Below, piece after piece: positions 51,915-60,951 of a DNA stretch of 64,000 bases. The notes beneath the pieces are model-generated. The model had not been told where the DNA came from, searched no databases, and saw nothing but the letters and a program-made list of their open reading frames with translations. The stretch lies in the NCBI GenBank assembly GCA_035296325.1, contig DATHBD010000060.1, positions 62,001 through 126,000 on the forward strand, given 5' to 3'. Every line of letters begins with the position of its first letter. Within the stretch, counting starts at the first letter, position 1. Position numbers and translations under genes: made by a program. This stretch comes from DATHBD01 sp035296325 (GTDB taxonomy: Bacteria; Actinomycetota; Actinomycetes; Mycobacteriales; Micromonosporaceae).

Positions 51915-52670
51915 ATGAAGTTTCTTCGTGACGTCTGGCTCATCCTGCAACGCCAGCTTCTGCTGCTGGTCCGCAATCCGGTCTGGGTTGTCGTCGGCAT
52001 TGTGCAGCCGGTGTTCTACCTGCTGCTCTTCGCGCCGCTGTTGAAGCCGGCACTCGGGGTCCGGACCGACGCCGAGGCGTACCGCCTCTTCGTGCCCGGG
52101 CTGCTCGTCCTGCTCGCCATCTTCGGGGCGCTCTTCGTCGGGTTCGGGCTCATCGCCGAACTGCGCGCGGGCGTGATCGAACGCAGCCGGGTCACCCCGG
52201 TCAGCCGCCTGGCGCTGCTGCTCGGGCGGTCCCTGCGTGACGTGGTGTCGTTGCTGGTACAGGCGGTCATCATCACCGTGCTGGCGCTGCCGTTCGGCCT
52301 GACCGTACGACTCGGTGACCTGCTGCTCGCCTACCTGCTGCTCGGATTGATCGCGCTGATGTGCTCCGCGTGGTCCTACGGCGTTGCCCTGAAGGTGCGC
52401 AGCGAGGACGCCTTCGCTCCGCTGCTCAACACGGTTGCCCAGCCGGTGTTGCTGCTCTCCGGCATTCTGCTGCCGATGGCCTTCGCGCCGACCTGGTTGC
52501 AGCGGATCGCCGACTTCAACCCGTTCTCGTGGGCCGTTGACGGGGCTCGGGCGCTCTTCGCCGGTCACCCCGGCGACAGCAGCGTCTGGCAGGCACTGCT
52601 GATCCTCGGCGTACTCACCACTGTGGCCGTCGTCTGGGCGGGACGTTCATTCGCGAGAGGAGTGCGCTGA
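51915..52670 (+). CDS. ABC-2 type exporter permease (DrrB-like)
   Basis: A 251-residue permease with six hydrophobic segments, of the ABC-2 family. The N-terminus MKFLRDVWLILQRQLLLLVRNPVWV, VPGLLVLLAIFGALFVGFGLIAE, ERSRVTPVSRLALLLGRSLRD and the final FNPFSWAVDGARALFAG are characteristic. It forms the membrane part of the PadR-controlled exporter. It ends 150 bp before the convergent maf gene with a long hairpin between. Confidence 0.94.
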   Translation: MKFLRDVWLILQRQLLLLVRNPVWVVVGIVQPVFYLLLFAPLLKPALGVRTDAEAYRLFVPGLLVLLAIFGALFVGFGLIAELRAGVIERSRVTPVSRLALLLGRSLRDVVSLLVQAVIITVLALPFGLTVRLGDLLLAYLLLGLIALMCSAWSYGVALKVRSEDAFAPLLNTVAQPVLLLSGILLPMAFAPTWLQRIADFNPFSWAVDGARALFAGHPGDSSVWQALLILGVLTTVAVVWAGRSFARGVR

Positions 52671-52724
52671 GCCCGCAGGGCCGGGTGCGCGCGCAACGGC
52701 CCGCGAGCCCTGGGCACCGCGCGG

Positions 52725-52770
52725 ATCTTGGAGAATTTGGCACCACTATTGGTGCCGTATCCTCCAAGAT
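52725..52770. terminator. Long imperfect inverted repeat between convergent exporter and maf genes
   Basis: ATCTTGGAG (52725-52733) pairs with CTCCAAGAT (52762-52770), and GGCACC (52739-52744) pairs with GGTGCC (52751-52756) around a six-base loop. The five bases between the stems pair partly, giving an almost continuous 20-bp stem. It lies between convergent genes, so a bidirectional terminator is likely; the A/T-rich sequence is unlike its surroundings and it could also be a dispersed palindromic element. Confidence 0.65.
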
Positions 52771-52819
52771 CTCCTAAGAGCGGCATGTGGGTGAGCCCGG
52801 GGCGAGGCGGGTGTCGAGG

Positions 52820-53527
52820 TCAGGGCGAGTGCGGTGAGGTGCCCCAGACTGTCCAGATCGGTACGTCGAGGGAGTTGAGCAGCCGGCGCAGCAGCGGCAA
52901 CGACACGCCGATCACCGTGCCGGGATCACCCTCGATGCGCTCGACGAACGCGCCGCCAAGGCCGTCGATCGTGAACGCTCCGGCCACGTGCAACGGCTCG
53001 CCGGTTGACACGTACGCGTCGATCTCGGCATCCGTCACGTCGGCGAAGTGGACGGTGGTGGAGCCGACCTCCTCGCACCTCCGCCCGGTCCCCGTCTCGA
53101 TCAGGCAATGGCCGGTGTAGAGGATGCCGTGCCGCCCGCGCATGCTCCGCCATCGCCGCACCGCCTCGGCCGCGTCCGCCGGCTTGCCGAGGATCTCCCC
53201 GTCGAAGGCCAGCACCGAGTCGCATCCGAGCACCAGTCTCGTGGCACCGCCGGAGCCGGAGCCGGAATCAGCGCCGGCGGCCAGCCGCTCGACCACGGCG
53301 TCGGCCTTGAGGCGGGCCAGCGTGGCACACAACGCCGCCGGCCGTGGATCGTCGACCTGCGACTCGTCCACCCCGCTGACAATCGCCTCAGTCTCGATTC
53401 CGGCCGCGCGCAGCGTCCGTAGCCTCGCCGGGCTGGCCGAGGCCAGGATGAAGGGCAGTGTCGGCTGGACCTGCGCCGCGGCGGAAGCCGGAGCCCCGGC
53501 CTGGGCGGTCGTATCGTTGACGGTCAC
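52820..53527 (-). CDS. maf: Maf-family nucleotide pyrophosphatase
   Basis: A 235-residue nucleoside triphosphate pyrophosphatase that hydrolyses modified or non-canonical dNTPs. LASASPARLRTLRAAGI near residue 29 is the hallmark N-terminal motif; GCDSVLAFDGEILGKP contains the catalytic Asp region; and DAYVSTGEPLHVAGAFTIDGLGG is the conserved C-terminal part. The first 25 residues are an Ala-rich extension, so a later start is conceivable. In actinobacteria maf usually sits between accE and the carboxylase alpha gene, and here it is still on the same strand as both. Confidence 0.93.
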   Translation of the reverse strand: MTVNDTTAQAGAPASAAAQVQPTLPFILASASPARLRTLRAAGIETEAIVSGVDESQVDDPRPAALCATLARLKADAVVERLAAGADSGSGSGGATRLVLGCDSVLAFDGEILGKPADAAEAVRRWRSMRGRHGILYTGHCLIETGTGRRCEEVGSTTVHFADVTDAEIDAYVSTGEPLHVAGAFTIDGLGGAFVERIEGDPGTVIGVSLPLLRRLLNSLDVPIWTVWGTSPHSP

Positions 53528-53560
53528 GACGGGTCAGAATAGTGCAGTCGGTCGGCGGGG

Positions 53561-54955
53561 TCAGGGCTTACGTTTGCCTGGTGACCGTGGACGCTGCCCG
53601 GCGTTCGCGCGGGGGCCCGGGCCGGCGGTGGACCGGATCGGTGCCGCATTCGCCCGTACCGACGGCGCCGGGTCGTCGGGAGCCACCGGCCCGATCGCCA
53701 CCACGCCGGTACGCCGGCCGATTTCGCGCATCAGGTGGTACACCACCACGGTCGCCACGGTGCCGATCGCGATGCCGGTGAAGAGCAGGTCACCGAGCTG
53801 CCACTGGAAGTTGGCGATGCCGATGACCAGCCCGATCGCTGCGGTCATCAGATTCGCCGGGTTCCGGAAGTCGACCCGCCCTTCAATCCAGATCCGGGCG
53901 CCGAGGACGCCGATCAGGCCGTACAGGGCGACGGTGGCGCCGCCGAGCACGCCGAACGGGATGGTGGCGATCAGCGCGCCGAACTTCGGCGAGAGCCCGA
54001 GCAGGAGCGCGACACCGCCGGCCACCCAGTAGGCCGCGGTCGAGTAGACCCGCGTGGCCGCCATGACACCGATGTTCTCGGCATAGGTGGTCGTGCCGGA
54101 CCCGCCGCCTGCGCCAGCGAGCATGGTGGCCACGCCGTCACCGATGAACGCGCGACCCATCACGTCGTCGAGTGGGCGACCGGTCATCGACGAGACGGCT
54201 TTGACGTGCCCGAGGTTCTCCGCGATGAGGACGAGCACCACCGGCACGAAGAGCGCAATGACGCCGAGGTCGAACCTCGGCGCGGTGAAGTCGGGCAGGC
54301 CGACCCAGGCGGCGCGGCGCACGGCGGCGAACGCGACCTGGCCCTGGGCCAGTGCGATGGCATACCCGGCGAGCACGCCGACGAGGATGGAGAGGCGGCC
54401 GATCAGGCCCTTGAAGAGGACCATGCACAGGATGATCGCGAGCAGCGTGATCAAGGCCGTGTACGGCTGCCGGCGGAAGTTGTCCCACGCGGTGGGCGCC
54501 AGGCTCAACCCGATCAGCGCCACGATCGTGCCGGTCACCACCGGCGGCATCAGCGACTCGATCCAGCCGGTGCCGGCCACGTGGACGATGGCGCCGACGA
54601 GCGCGAAGAGGAGACCGGCAACCAGGATGCCGCCGAGTGCGGAGGCCATGCCCTCGGCCCGGCTCGCCGCCACCACCGGTGCGATGAACGCGAAACTGGA
54701 GCCGAGGTAACTGGGCAGGCGATTGCCGGTGATGACCAGGAACAGCAGCGTGCCGAGCCCGGAGAAGAAGAGGGTGGTGGCCGGCGGGAAGTCGGTCAGC
54801 AGCGGCACCAGGAACGTCGCGCCGAACATGGCCAGGACATGCTGTGCCCCGATGCCGACGGTGCGTGGCCAGCTGAGCCGCTCGTCGGGCAGCACGACCT
54901 CGCCCGGACCGGGGCTGCGCCCGTCCCCGTGCTGCCGCCAGCTGAGGTTGACCAT
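53561..54955 (-). CDS. NCS2-family uracil/xanthine permease
   Basis: A 464-residue nucleobase:cation symporter of the NCS2 family, about 14 membrane spans. Recognisable: QHVLAMFGATFLVPLLTDFPP at the N-terminus, GSSFAFIAPV, ENLGHVKAVSSMTGRPL with the substrate-site Glu, and GDGVATMLAGAGGGSGTTTYAENIGV. The C-terminal 50 residues are hydrophilic and Pro/Arg-rich. The ATG at 54955 has AGGAGTG upstream. It may feed Upp if uracil is the substrate. It sits between maf and accE. Confidence 0.93.
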   Translation of the reverse strand: MVNLSWRQHGDGRSPGPGEVVLPDERLSWPRTVGIGAQHVLAMFGATFLVPLLTDFPPATTLFFSGLGTLLFLVITGNRLPSYLGSSFAFIAPVVAASRAEGMASALGGILVAGLLFALVGAIVHVAGTGWIESLMPPVVTGTIVALIGLSLAPTAWDNFRRQPYTALITLLAIILCMVLFKGLIGRLSILVGVLAGYAIALAQGQVAFAAVRRAAWVGLPDFTAPRFDLGVIALFVPVVLVLIAENLGHVKAVSSMTGRPLDDVMGRAFIGDGVATMLAGAGGGSGTTTYAENIGVMAATRVYSTAAYWVAGGVALLLGLSPKFGALIATIPFGVLGGATVALYGLIGVLGARIWIEGRVDFRNPANLMTAAIGLVIGIANFQWQLGDLLFTGIAIGTVATVVVYHLMREIGRRTGVVAIGPVAPDDPAPSVRANAAPIRSTAGPGPRANAGQRPRSPGKRKP

Positions 54956-55062
54956 GCCGCACTCCTTGTCCACTGGATCTACGCGGTTGGCCGGCAGCGT
55001 AGCCGCTCCGCGACCGGCCCGCATCTGCGCCGGGAGCGGTGTCGCGATGATGTCGGGTGGAG

Positions 55063-55278
55063 TCAGCCGGGCCGGGGAAGCGGCAGCGCGGACGCTCGCC
55101 AGGCGCCCGGCCGGGCCCCCCACCCGGCTCGCGGCGCCGGGCCACGCCGCCACCGCGGGACGGCGACCGCCTGCGGGGCGACGATGCGTTGGCACCTCAG
55201 CAGCACGACCGTCACCGCGGCCAGCTCCGCCGGCGTCGGCGCGCCGCGCACCACTCGCAGCGCGGGGCCGGGGATCAT
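55063..55278 (-). CDS. accE: Acyl-CoA carboxylase epsilon subunit
   Basis: A 71-residue protein. PALRVVRGAPTPAELAAVTVVLLR at the N-terminus and the C-terminal W-R-x-GAWRASALPLPR element match the small epsilon subunit that stabilises actinobacterial acyl-CoA carboxylases and stimulates their activity. The middle is Arg/Pro-rich. In many actinobacteria it is adjacent to the beta subunit gene; here the two are separated by five genes. The ATG at 55278 has no strong ribosome site. Confidence 0.85.
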   Translation of the reverse strand: MIPGPALRVVRGAPTPAELAAVTVVLLRCQRIVAPQAVAVPRWRRGPAPRAGWGARPGAWRASALPLPRPG

Positions 55279-55401
55279 CGGCTCAGCGTACGGCGCCGAG
55301 GGCGGGCAAGTTGGACCGGTCCCGGCCGGTGGCGCACTACGCTGGCTGGGGTTACACGATCAGGGCTGGACAGGAAAGCGCAGGTCGGCGAGGGGAGCCC
55401 A

Positions 55402-57816
55402 TTGACGCGCGTGCCTCTGAGCCGATGTGCCCGGCAGCAGCCGCGGCGCCGGCAGCCGCGGCGCCGGCAGCGGCGTGCGCGCCTGGCGGCGGTGGTGGTT
55501 GCCGCCCTGGGTGGCCTGCTGCCGGTCGGTCCAGCCGGCGCGGAGGACCCGCAACCCGAGTCGGTCTCTGCGGCTACCCGGTACCGGGTGACCTTCGTGG
55601 CGCGAGCCTGTTCGGCGTACGCCGAAGTCATGGCGAACCGGGTCCGGAACAACGCCGTCGAGGCCGCCGCCATGCCGGGTCGCGACAGCGGGTACGACGA
55701 CGGCGAGGCGGTCGACCCGGACGTCGAGGCTCGGGCCGACGAGGGCTGCGAACCTCTCGTCGGCTGGCACTTCACCATCGGTGGCGCGCCGCAGCGCAGC
55801 GGGGCCCTGTCGGTCGTCGGCGGGGCGACCCTCGGCGCCGGGCCGACCGCCGCCGAGGTCCCACGGGTGGAGCCGACCGGGCGGCAGACCCCCGGCGTCT
55901 CGGTTCCCGGCGCGGTCACCGCCGTCCTCTCCGACGAGCAGGTGGCGTTGGCGAGCCGGCGGGAACTGTGGGCCCAGGGCGGCGCGCCCACCGATCCCCT
56001 GCTCGCCGGCGCGGTGCCGGACCTCGGCTTCGGCGTGCTGCGGTGCGGCCTCGACGGGCGCGCCGTGGGCAATGTCAGCTGGATCGCCTTTCCAGCGGGA
56101 GTCCGGCATGTCTTCTGCTACGCGTACTACGTGCGCGCCGCGCCCGCTGCCGGCACCGTCGTCGTCCGCGCCGCGGCCACCCGGCCGGTTGGCTACCCGC
56201 AGCAATTCGGGTTCACCGGCACCTTGAGTTACGCGCCGGACAATGTGTTCACGCTTGCCACATCGGGGGAGCCGGCGGAGCTCACGGTCACCCGCTCCGT
56301 GGGCGTGCACCGGGTGCAGGCGCAGGTGCCGGCCGGGTGGCGGGTGGCGGCGCTGGCGTGTGAGGCCGCCCGGCCGGGCGGTGGACCCGTCGGTAGCACC
56401 GCCACCATCGATCCGGCCGTCGGCGCGGCGGACCTGCACCTGGCCGCGGGCGATGTGCTGACGTGTACGTACGCGTTCGAACCACTGCCGGAGGCGCCAG
56501 GGCTGACGATCCGCGTGTTGAGCGGGGACGAGGCGGGACCGGTGGGGGTGACGGTCGGCTCCACGGCCCCGGTCCCGCTCCCGGTCGTACCGGCACCGGT
56601 CGTACCGGCACCGGGCGTACCGGCACCGGGCGTACCGGCGCCCGCGCCGCCACCGACCGGGCAGGCACCCACCCCGCCGTCGGCCGCACCCTCGGTGACC
56701 GCACCACCGGTGACCGCGCCCCCGGTGCTGGCACCGGTGGTGCCCGCGCTGCTCACGGCGACCGTGACCGGTGACGGCGCGGCGGTCACGGCGACCGGTG
56801 CGGATCTCAGCGCACTGCCGACGGGTGGGTACCGGATCACTGTGGTCCCGCCCGATCCGGCCTGGTCGGTGTCGGGTGCCAGTTGTGGCGGTGTCCCGGT
56901 GACGGTGAGTGGACTCTCCATCGACATCACCGTCGACGCCGCGATCCCGGCGGGCTGTGCCCTGCAGCTGAGTCGGCCGGTCGGCGGCATCAAGCTCCGC
57001 GTCGCCACCCTCGGTGGTGTCGCGTCAGCGGCGTTCGCCGTGGCGGCGGTGTCGGACGCGGGCGCCGGGTGGTCGGCGGCGGCGACGACCACGGAGGACG
57101 GCGTGCCGGCGGACGCCAGGGGTGATCTGCCCGAGACGCCGGGTGCCGGCACCTACCTGGTGGTGCCGATCGCACCCAGGACCACTGTCGACGGCACCTG
57201 GAAGCTCCGCGCGTTCGCGTGTGACCCGGTCGAGTCCACCGAGGTGGCCAGCGTCGACGGTGGCGCACTCCAGGTCACGCTGTCGATCGTTGCGCCAGCG
57301 GCGACCTGCACCGCTTCGTACCAGTTCGTGCCGTCGACCAGACTGCGTCTCACGTTGCGCTTCGAGGGCGAGGCTGGTGCCCGCAGCGGTCCGGCGCTGC
57401 TTGAGATCTCATGCCTGGACGGCTCCACCGGGCGGGTGGTGCTGGGGGTCGACGACCTGGGCGAGGCGGCGCTGCCGGAGTCGCTGAGCTTCGTCGAGTC
57501 GACAAGCTGTACGGTGACGCAGCCGTCCGCCGGCGCGGCCCCGGACGCATCGGTCGACGTCAGCGCTGCGGTCGACCCGTCGCCTGGCAACGTTGCGCTG
57601 TTGCTACCGGTGGTGGTGGATGTCCTACGCGACGTGACGGAGTACACGGTGACCATCACCGATGTGTTCAGCACGGGGCAGGCGCGTGCGGAACGGACTT
57701 CGGTGCTCGATACGTTCTCCATGATGCCGGTGGTTCTGGTCGGGAGCGGCCTGGTCGGCGTCGGAGCGCTTATGCTCCTCGTCATTGTCGCGTGGTCACG
57801 TCGAGGAGGGCCCTGA
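55402..57816 (+). CDS. Secreted, membrane-anchored multidomain protein of unknown function
   Basis: About 804 residues; I do not recognise a named family. The start is uncertain: TTG at 55402 has AGGGGAG four bases upstream, GTG at 55411 is an alternative. A strongly Arg-rich N-terminus and a hydrophobic stretch (ARLAAVVVAALGGLLPVGPAGA) form an export signal. Several paired-Cys beta domains follow, separated by a Pro/Val-rich linker of about 50 residues with PAPGVPAPGVPAP repeats. The C-terminus has one span (VVLVGSGLVGVGALMLLVIVAW) and SRRGGP, anchoring it to the membrane with the body outside. It precedes a Ser/Thr kinase gene by about 40 bp, suggesting shared transcription. Confidence 0.75.
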   Translation: MTRVPLSRCARQQPRRRQPRRRQRRARLAAVVVAALGGLLPVGPAGAEDPQPESVSAATRYRVTFVARACSAYAEVMANRVRNNAVEAAAMPGRDSGYDDGEAVDPDVEARADEGCEPLVGWHFTIGGAPQRSGALSVVGGATLGAGPTAAEVPRVEPTGRQTPGVSVPGAVTAVLSDEQVALASRRELWAQGGAPTDPLLAGAVPDLGFGVLRCGLDGRAVGNVSWIAFPAGVRHVFCYAYYVRAAPAAGTVVVRAAATRPVGYPQQFGFTGTLSYAPDNVFTLATSGEPAELTVTRSVGVHRVQAQVPAGWRVAALACEAARPGGGPVGSTATIDPAVGAADLHLAAGDVLTCTYAFEPLPEAPGLTIRVLSGDEAGPVGVTVGSTAPVPLPVVPAPVVPAPGVPAPGVPAPAPPPTGQAPTPPSAAPSVTAPPVTAPPVLAPVVPALLTATVTGDGAAVTATGADLSALPTGGYRITVVPPDPAWSVSGASCGGVPVTVSGLSIDITVDAAIPAGCALQLSRPVGGIKLRVATLGGVASAAFAVAAVSDAGAGWSAAATTTEDGVPADARGDLPETPGAGTYLVVPIAPRTTVDGTWKLRAFACDPVESTEVASVDGGALQVTLSIVAPAATCTASYQFVPSTRLRLTLRFEGEAGARSGPALLEISCLDGSTGRVVLGVDDLGEAALPESLSFVESTSCTVTQPSAGAAPDASVDVSAAVDPSPGNVALLLPVVVDVLRDVTEYTVTITDVFSTGQARAERTSVLDTFSMMPVVLVGSGLVGVGALMLLVIVAWSRRGGP

Positions 57817-57858
57817 CCAGCGCGCTTAACACTGATGACGAGAGGGTATCGAGCTCAG

Positions 57859-59781
57859 ATGGCCACTCCGACGGACCTCGTCGCCGACCGGTACCGACTG
57901 GTTCGGACCATCGGCAGCGGCGGCATGGGGAGGGTCTGGCTCGCGGTCGACAACATCCTGCACCGCGATGTCGCCATCAAGGAAGTCATTCCGCCCATCG
58001 GGCTCAGCCCGGGAGAACAGGACGATCTCGGTAACCGCACGCTGCGGGAGGCCCGCACGGCGGCCCAGCTGACCCACCCCAACGTGGTGCGGATCTATGA
58101 CGTGATCCGCACCGAGCAGCAGCCGTGGATCGTCATGGAGTACGTACCGTCGCGCTCCCTGCACCAGGTGGTCAACGAAGAGGGCCCGCTGGCCCCCGAG
58201 CGGGTGGCCCGGATCGGTCTGGAGGTGCTCGGGGCGCTCCAGGCGGCACATCGCGCCGGCGTGCTGCACCGCGACGTGAAGCCGGCGAACGTGCTGCTGG
58301 CCGATGACGGGCGGGTGGTGCTCGGCGACTTCGGGCTGGCCACCTTCGAAGGCGGCGACGGCACCGTGAGCCGACCCGGGCTGATCCTGGGCTCCCCGCA
58401 GTACATCGCGCCGGAGCGGGCCATGGCGGGCCTGTCCCTGCCGGAGTCCGACCTGTGGTCGCTCGGCGCCACGATGTACGCGGCGGTGGAGGGCCGCTCG
58501 CCGTACGCCCGTTCGACGGCGATCGCGACGCTGACCGCCCTGGCCACCGAGGGGCCCGACGCGATGGAACGGGCCGGCCCGTTGAAGCCGGCGCTCAACG
58601 GTCTGCTCCGTAAGGACCCGCAGCAGCGGGCGTCGGTGGCCGACACCGAGCGCCTGCTGTTCCGGGCGGCCGGCATTCTCGATCGACGGTCCCGGAACTG
58701 GGCCCTGCCGATGCAGCGGCGCTCCCGGGAATCGTCGGTTTCCGCCGTGTTGTCCGCTCCGGCGACGCAGGCGGGCGACGCCGCCCGATCGGTCCACGCC
58801 CGGGCGCTGCCGGTCGCCGGGCCCGGGGGCGGGAATCAGGGCGACGGCGCCGTCGGCGGCGTGATTCCCGCATTCCTGCCGGCCCCGTCGCAACCGGCCG
58901 GGCCGAACCAGCACCCGCGCACCGCAGCCGCGGACGGTCGTCCGGCGCCGGACGAGTCGTTGACCGAGGTCGTCACCAGGCCGGTGGACCATGGGCTCCC
59001 GCAGGGCCGGGCGACGGCGCCGCCCACCGACGTCGGCGCCGAGCCTACCGTCGTGCAACGGCGGGTCGGCAGGCGGCCGCGGCAGTGGGCCGCCATGGTG
59101 GCGGTAGGTGTCGCGCTCGTCATCCTCGCCGCCGTCCTGGTCAACGGTGCCCGGAGGCCGCAGGCGGACGCCCGTACCGGTGCCGTCACCGCGTCGACCG
59201 CCGCCAGCGTCGGCGCTACCGGGGGTACGCCGGCCGGGTCTGCGGCGCCGGCCACGGTGCCGCCCACGGTGGCCGCGACGCCCACCCGCGTCGTGCCGGC
59301 GCCGCCCGCCACGCCCGGGCCGGCCACTGTGGTCCTGCCACCCGGCTGGCACCGGTACACCGATCAGACCGGCTTCCAGGTGGGTGTACCGCAGCACTGG
59401 GAGGTGTCCAGACGCGGCACCATGGCGTACTTCCGCGATCCGGTGGAAGGCCGGGTCATCGGCATCGACCAGACCAACCAGCCGAAGCCTGATCCGGTCG
59501 CGGACTGGACGGCACAGGAGCAGCGGCGGGTGGCGAACGGTGACTTTCCTCGATATACCCGCGTCTCGATCGCGCCGGTGCCGTTCTGGAGGTCCTGTGC
59601 CGACTGGGAGTTCACCTACACCGACCCGGGGAGCGGCACCCGCCTGCACGCGCTGAACCGGGGCTTCATCACGTCGCCGACCCGCGCGTACGCCATCTTC
59701 TGGCTCACCCCCGACGCCACCTGGTCGCCGAACCGACCATTTATGGACATCATCTCGGCGAGCTTCCAGCCGGCGGCCTGA
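57859..59781 (+). CDS. Transmembrane Ser/Thr protein kinase
   Basis: A 640-residue Hanks-type kinase. Kinase domain about residues 12-270: GSGGMGRVW, DVAIKEVI, LHRDVKPANVLLADDGRVVLGDFGLA, GSPQYIAPERA. A long Pro/Ala linker leads to one membrane span near residue 413 (WAAMVAVGVALVILAAVLV), a Thr/Pro-rich stalk, then an about 145-residue extracellular domain (WHRYTDQTGFQVGVPQHWEVSRR, YFRDPVEGR...), related in outline to that of the kinase at 28851-30734. The ATG at 57859 is chosen because homology starts there; an ATG at 57835 is possible. Its stop lies 3 bp from the convergent DUF4240 gene. Confidence 0.93.
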   Translation: MATPTDLVADRYRLVRTIGSGGMGRVWLAVDNILHRDVAIKEVIPPIGLSPGEQDDLGNRTLREARTAAQLTHPNVVRIYDVIRTEQQPWIVMEYVPSRSLHQVVNEEGPLAPERVARIGLEVLGALQAAHRAGVLHRDVKPANVLLADDGRVVLGDFGLATFEGGDGTVSRPGLILGSPQYIAPERAMAGLSLPESDLWSLGATMYAAVEGRSPYARSTAIATLTALATEGPDAMERAGPLKPALNGLLRKDPQQRASVADTERLLFRAAGILDRRSRNWALPMQRRSRESSVSAVLSAPATQAGDAARSVHARALPVAGPGGGNQGDGAVGGVIPAFLPAPSQPAGPNQHPRTAAADGRPAPDESLTEVVTRPVDHGLPQGRATAPPTDVGAEPTVVQRRVGRRPRQWAAMVAVGVALVILAAVLVNGARRPQADARTGAVTASTAASVGATGGTPAGSAAPATVPPTVAATPTRVVPAPPATPGPATVVLPPGWHRYTDQTGFQVGVPQHWEVSRRGTMAYFRDPVEGRVIGIDQTNQPKPDPVADWTAQEQRRVANGDFPRYTRVSIAPVPFWRSCADWEFTYTDPGSGTRLHALNRGFITSPTRAYAIFWLTPDATWSPNRPFMDIISASFQPAA

Positions 59782-59784
59782 GGC

Positions 59785-60312
59785 CTAGCCGGGGCGTCCC
59801 ACCCGAGCCGCAATGCGGGGGAACCGGGCCCGGAGCGCCGCGGCGTCGTCAAGATCGATGGCGGCGCCGGCGGGCGGCTCGTCGACCCCCGCCTCACCCG
59901 GTTCGTCGGGCGGATCCTCGCCGGTCACGTGCTCGTACGCCTCGTCGGGCAGGTACCCGAACTCCTCGGCGAAGCCGAACTCGCCGGCGCCCGGATCCAG
60001 CGGCAGGTCGGCGAGGGAATCGGGGTCGGCGATCACCCGCTGGAACGTCTCCCGGCCGTGACAGACCAGCCAGGTCCGCAGGTTGGTGAAGGTGTCCTCG
60101 CTGATTCCGCCGAGCAGCAGGTGCGCCGCGGCGGCGAGGTCCCAGGTGTAGCCGCGGTCGTTGGCGTCCAGCAGGTGCCGGCGGAAGGCCAGGATCTCGT
60201 CCGGCGGCAGCGCCGCGAGGACCTTCTCGACTGCGGCGGGCTGGTGCTCGACGCGGCCCCGCGCCTGGCTCCGGGAGCGCTCCACGATGGCCCAGAACTC
60301 GTCCTCGGTCAC
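59785..60312 (-). CDS. DUF4240 protein
   Basis: A 175-residue protein. MTEDEFWAIVERSRSQA, LAALPPDEILAFRRHLLDANDRGYTWDLAAAAHLLLGG and FTNLRTWLVCHGRETFQRVIADPDSLADLP follow the DUF4240 pattern closely. The C-terminal 45 residues are acidic and Pro-rich. Function unknown. GTG start. Confidence 0.83.
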   Translation of the reverse strand: MTEDEFWAIVERSRSQARGRVEHQPAAVEKVLAALPPDEILAFRRHLLDANDRGYTWDLAAAAHLLLGGISEDTFTNLRTWLVCHGRETFQRVIADPDSLADLPLDPGAGEFGFAEEFGYLPDEAYEHVTGEDPPDEPGEAGVDEPPAGAAIDLDDAAALRARFPRIAARVGRPG

Positions 60313-60354
60313 CCGTCGATCCTGACATCCCCCGGCACGCGGTGCAGCACGGGA

Positions 60355-60909
60355 TCAGTGGTCCCGCTCCAGGACGACCGGGTCGAGGTCCAGGCGGACC
60401 GGCTCGCTGAAGCGGATCGGACGCCCAGGCTCGCCGACCTGCGCCTCGGTGTACTTGTCGCCGTCCAGCCGATAGAGCCGGAGCGTGACGGTGGGCTTCT
60501 GCTCGACCAGCAGGTACCAGCCGATGCCCGCCTCGGCGTAGTAGTGCATCTTGAGCACCCGGTCGGTGGCCGGGTTACCGGGCGACACGATCTCGCAGAT
60601 CAGCCGCACCGAGTCCGCGTCGATGACCGCCACCTCCTCGTCGATCGGCTCGACGATCACCAGGTCCGGGATCGGCACCCGGCCCGGCCGCAGCCGTACG
60701 TTGACGACCTCGTACACCCCGAGACCGGCTGCCTCAGCCGCCGGCAGGAACGCGTTGGTCAATCGCCTGGAGATGATCTGATGGCGCGGAGTGGCGGCCG
60801 GACTCACCAGCAGGCTCCCGTCGAAGAGTTCCACGCGGTCGGGGGTTTCGCCGAGCGCCAGGTACTCCTCCTCGGTCCACGGCAGCACATGCGCGAATGC
60901 CTCGGTCAC
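60355..60909 (-). CDS. Uma2-family (DUF820) putative endonuclease
   Basis: A 184-residue protein of the Uma2/DUF820 family, related to PD-(D/E)xK nucleases. LPWTEEEYLALGETPDRVELFDGSLLVSPAATPRHQ, RVPIPDLVIVEP and VRLICEIVSPGNPATDR contain the family's Asp and Glu positions. Such genes are abundant in actinobacteria and their role is unsettled. GTG start. It lies between DUF4240 and the carboxyltransferase gene on the same strand. Confidence 0.88.
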   Translation of the reverse strand: MTEAFAHVLPWTEEEYLALGETPDRVELFDGSLLVSPAATPRHQIISRRLTNAFLPAAEAAGLGVYEVVNVRLRPGRVPIPDLVIVEPIDEEVAVIDADSVRLICEIVSPGNPATDRVLKMHYYAEAGIGWYLLVEQKPTVTLRLYRLDGDKYTEAQVGEPGRPIRFSEPVRLDLDPVVLERDH

Positions 60910-60951
60910 GAGGTACCTCCCTCCGGTCGACAGAGCTTGTATACCAGTGTC

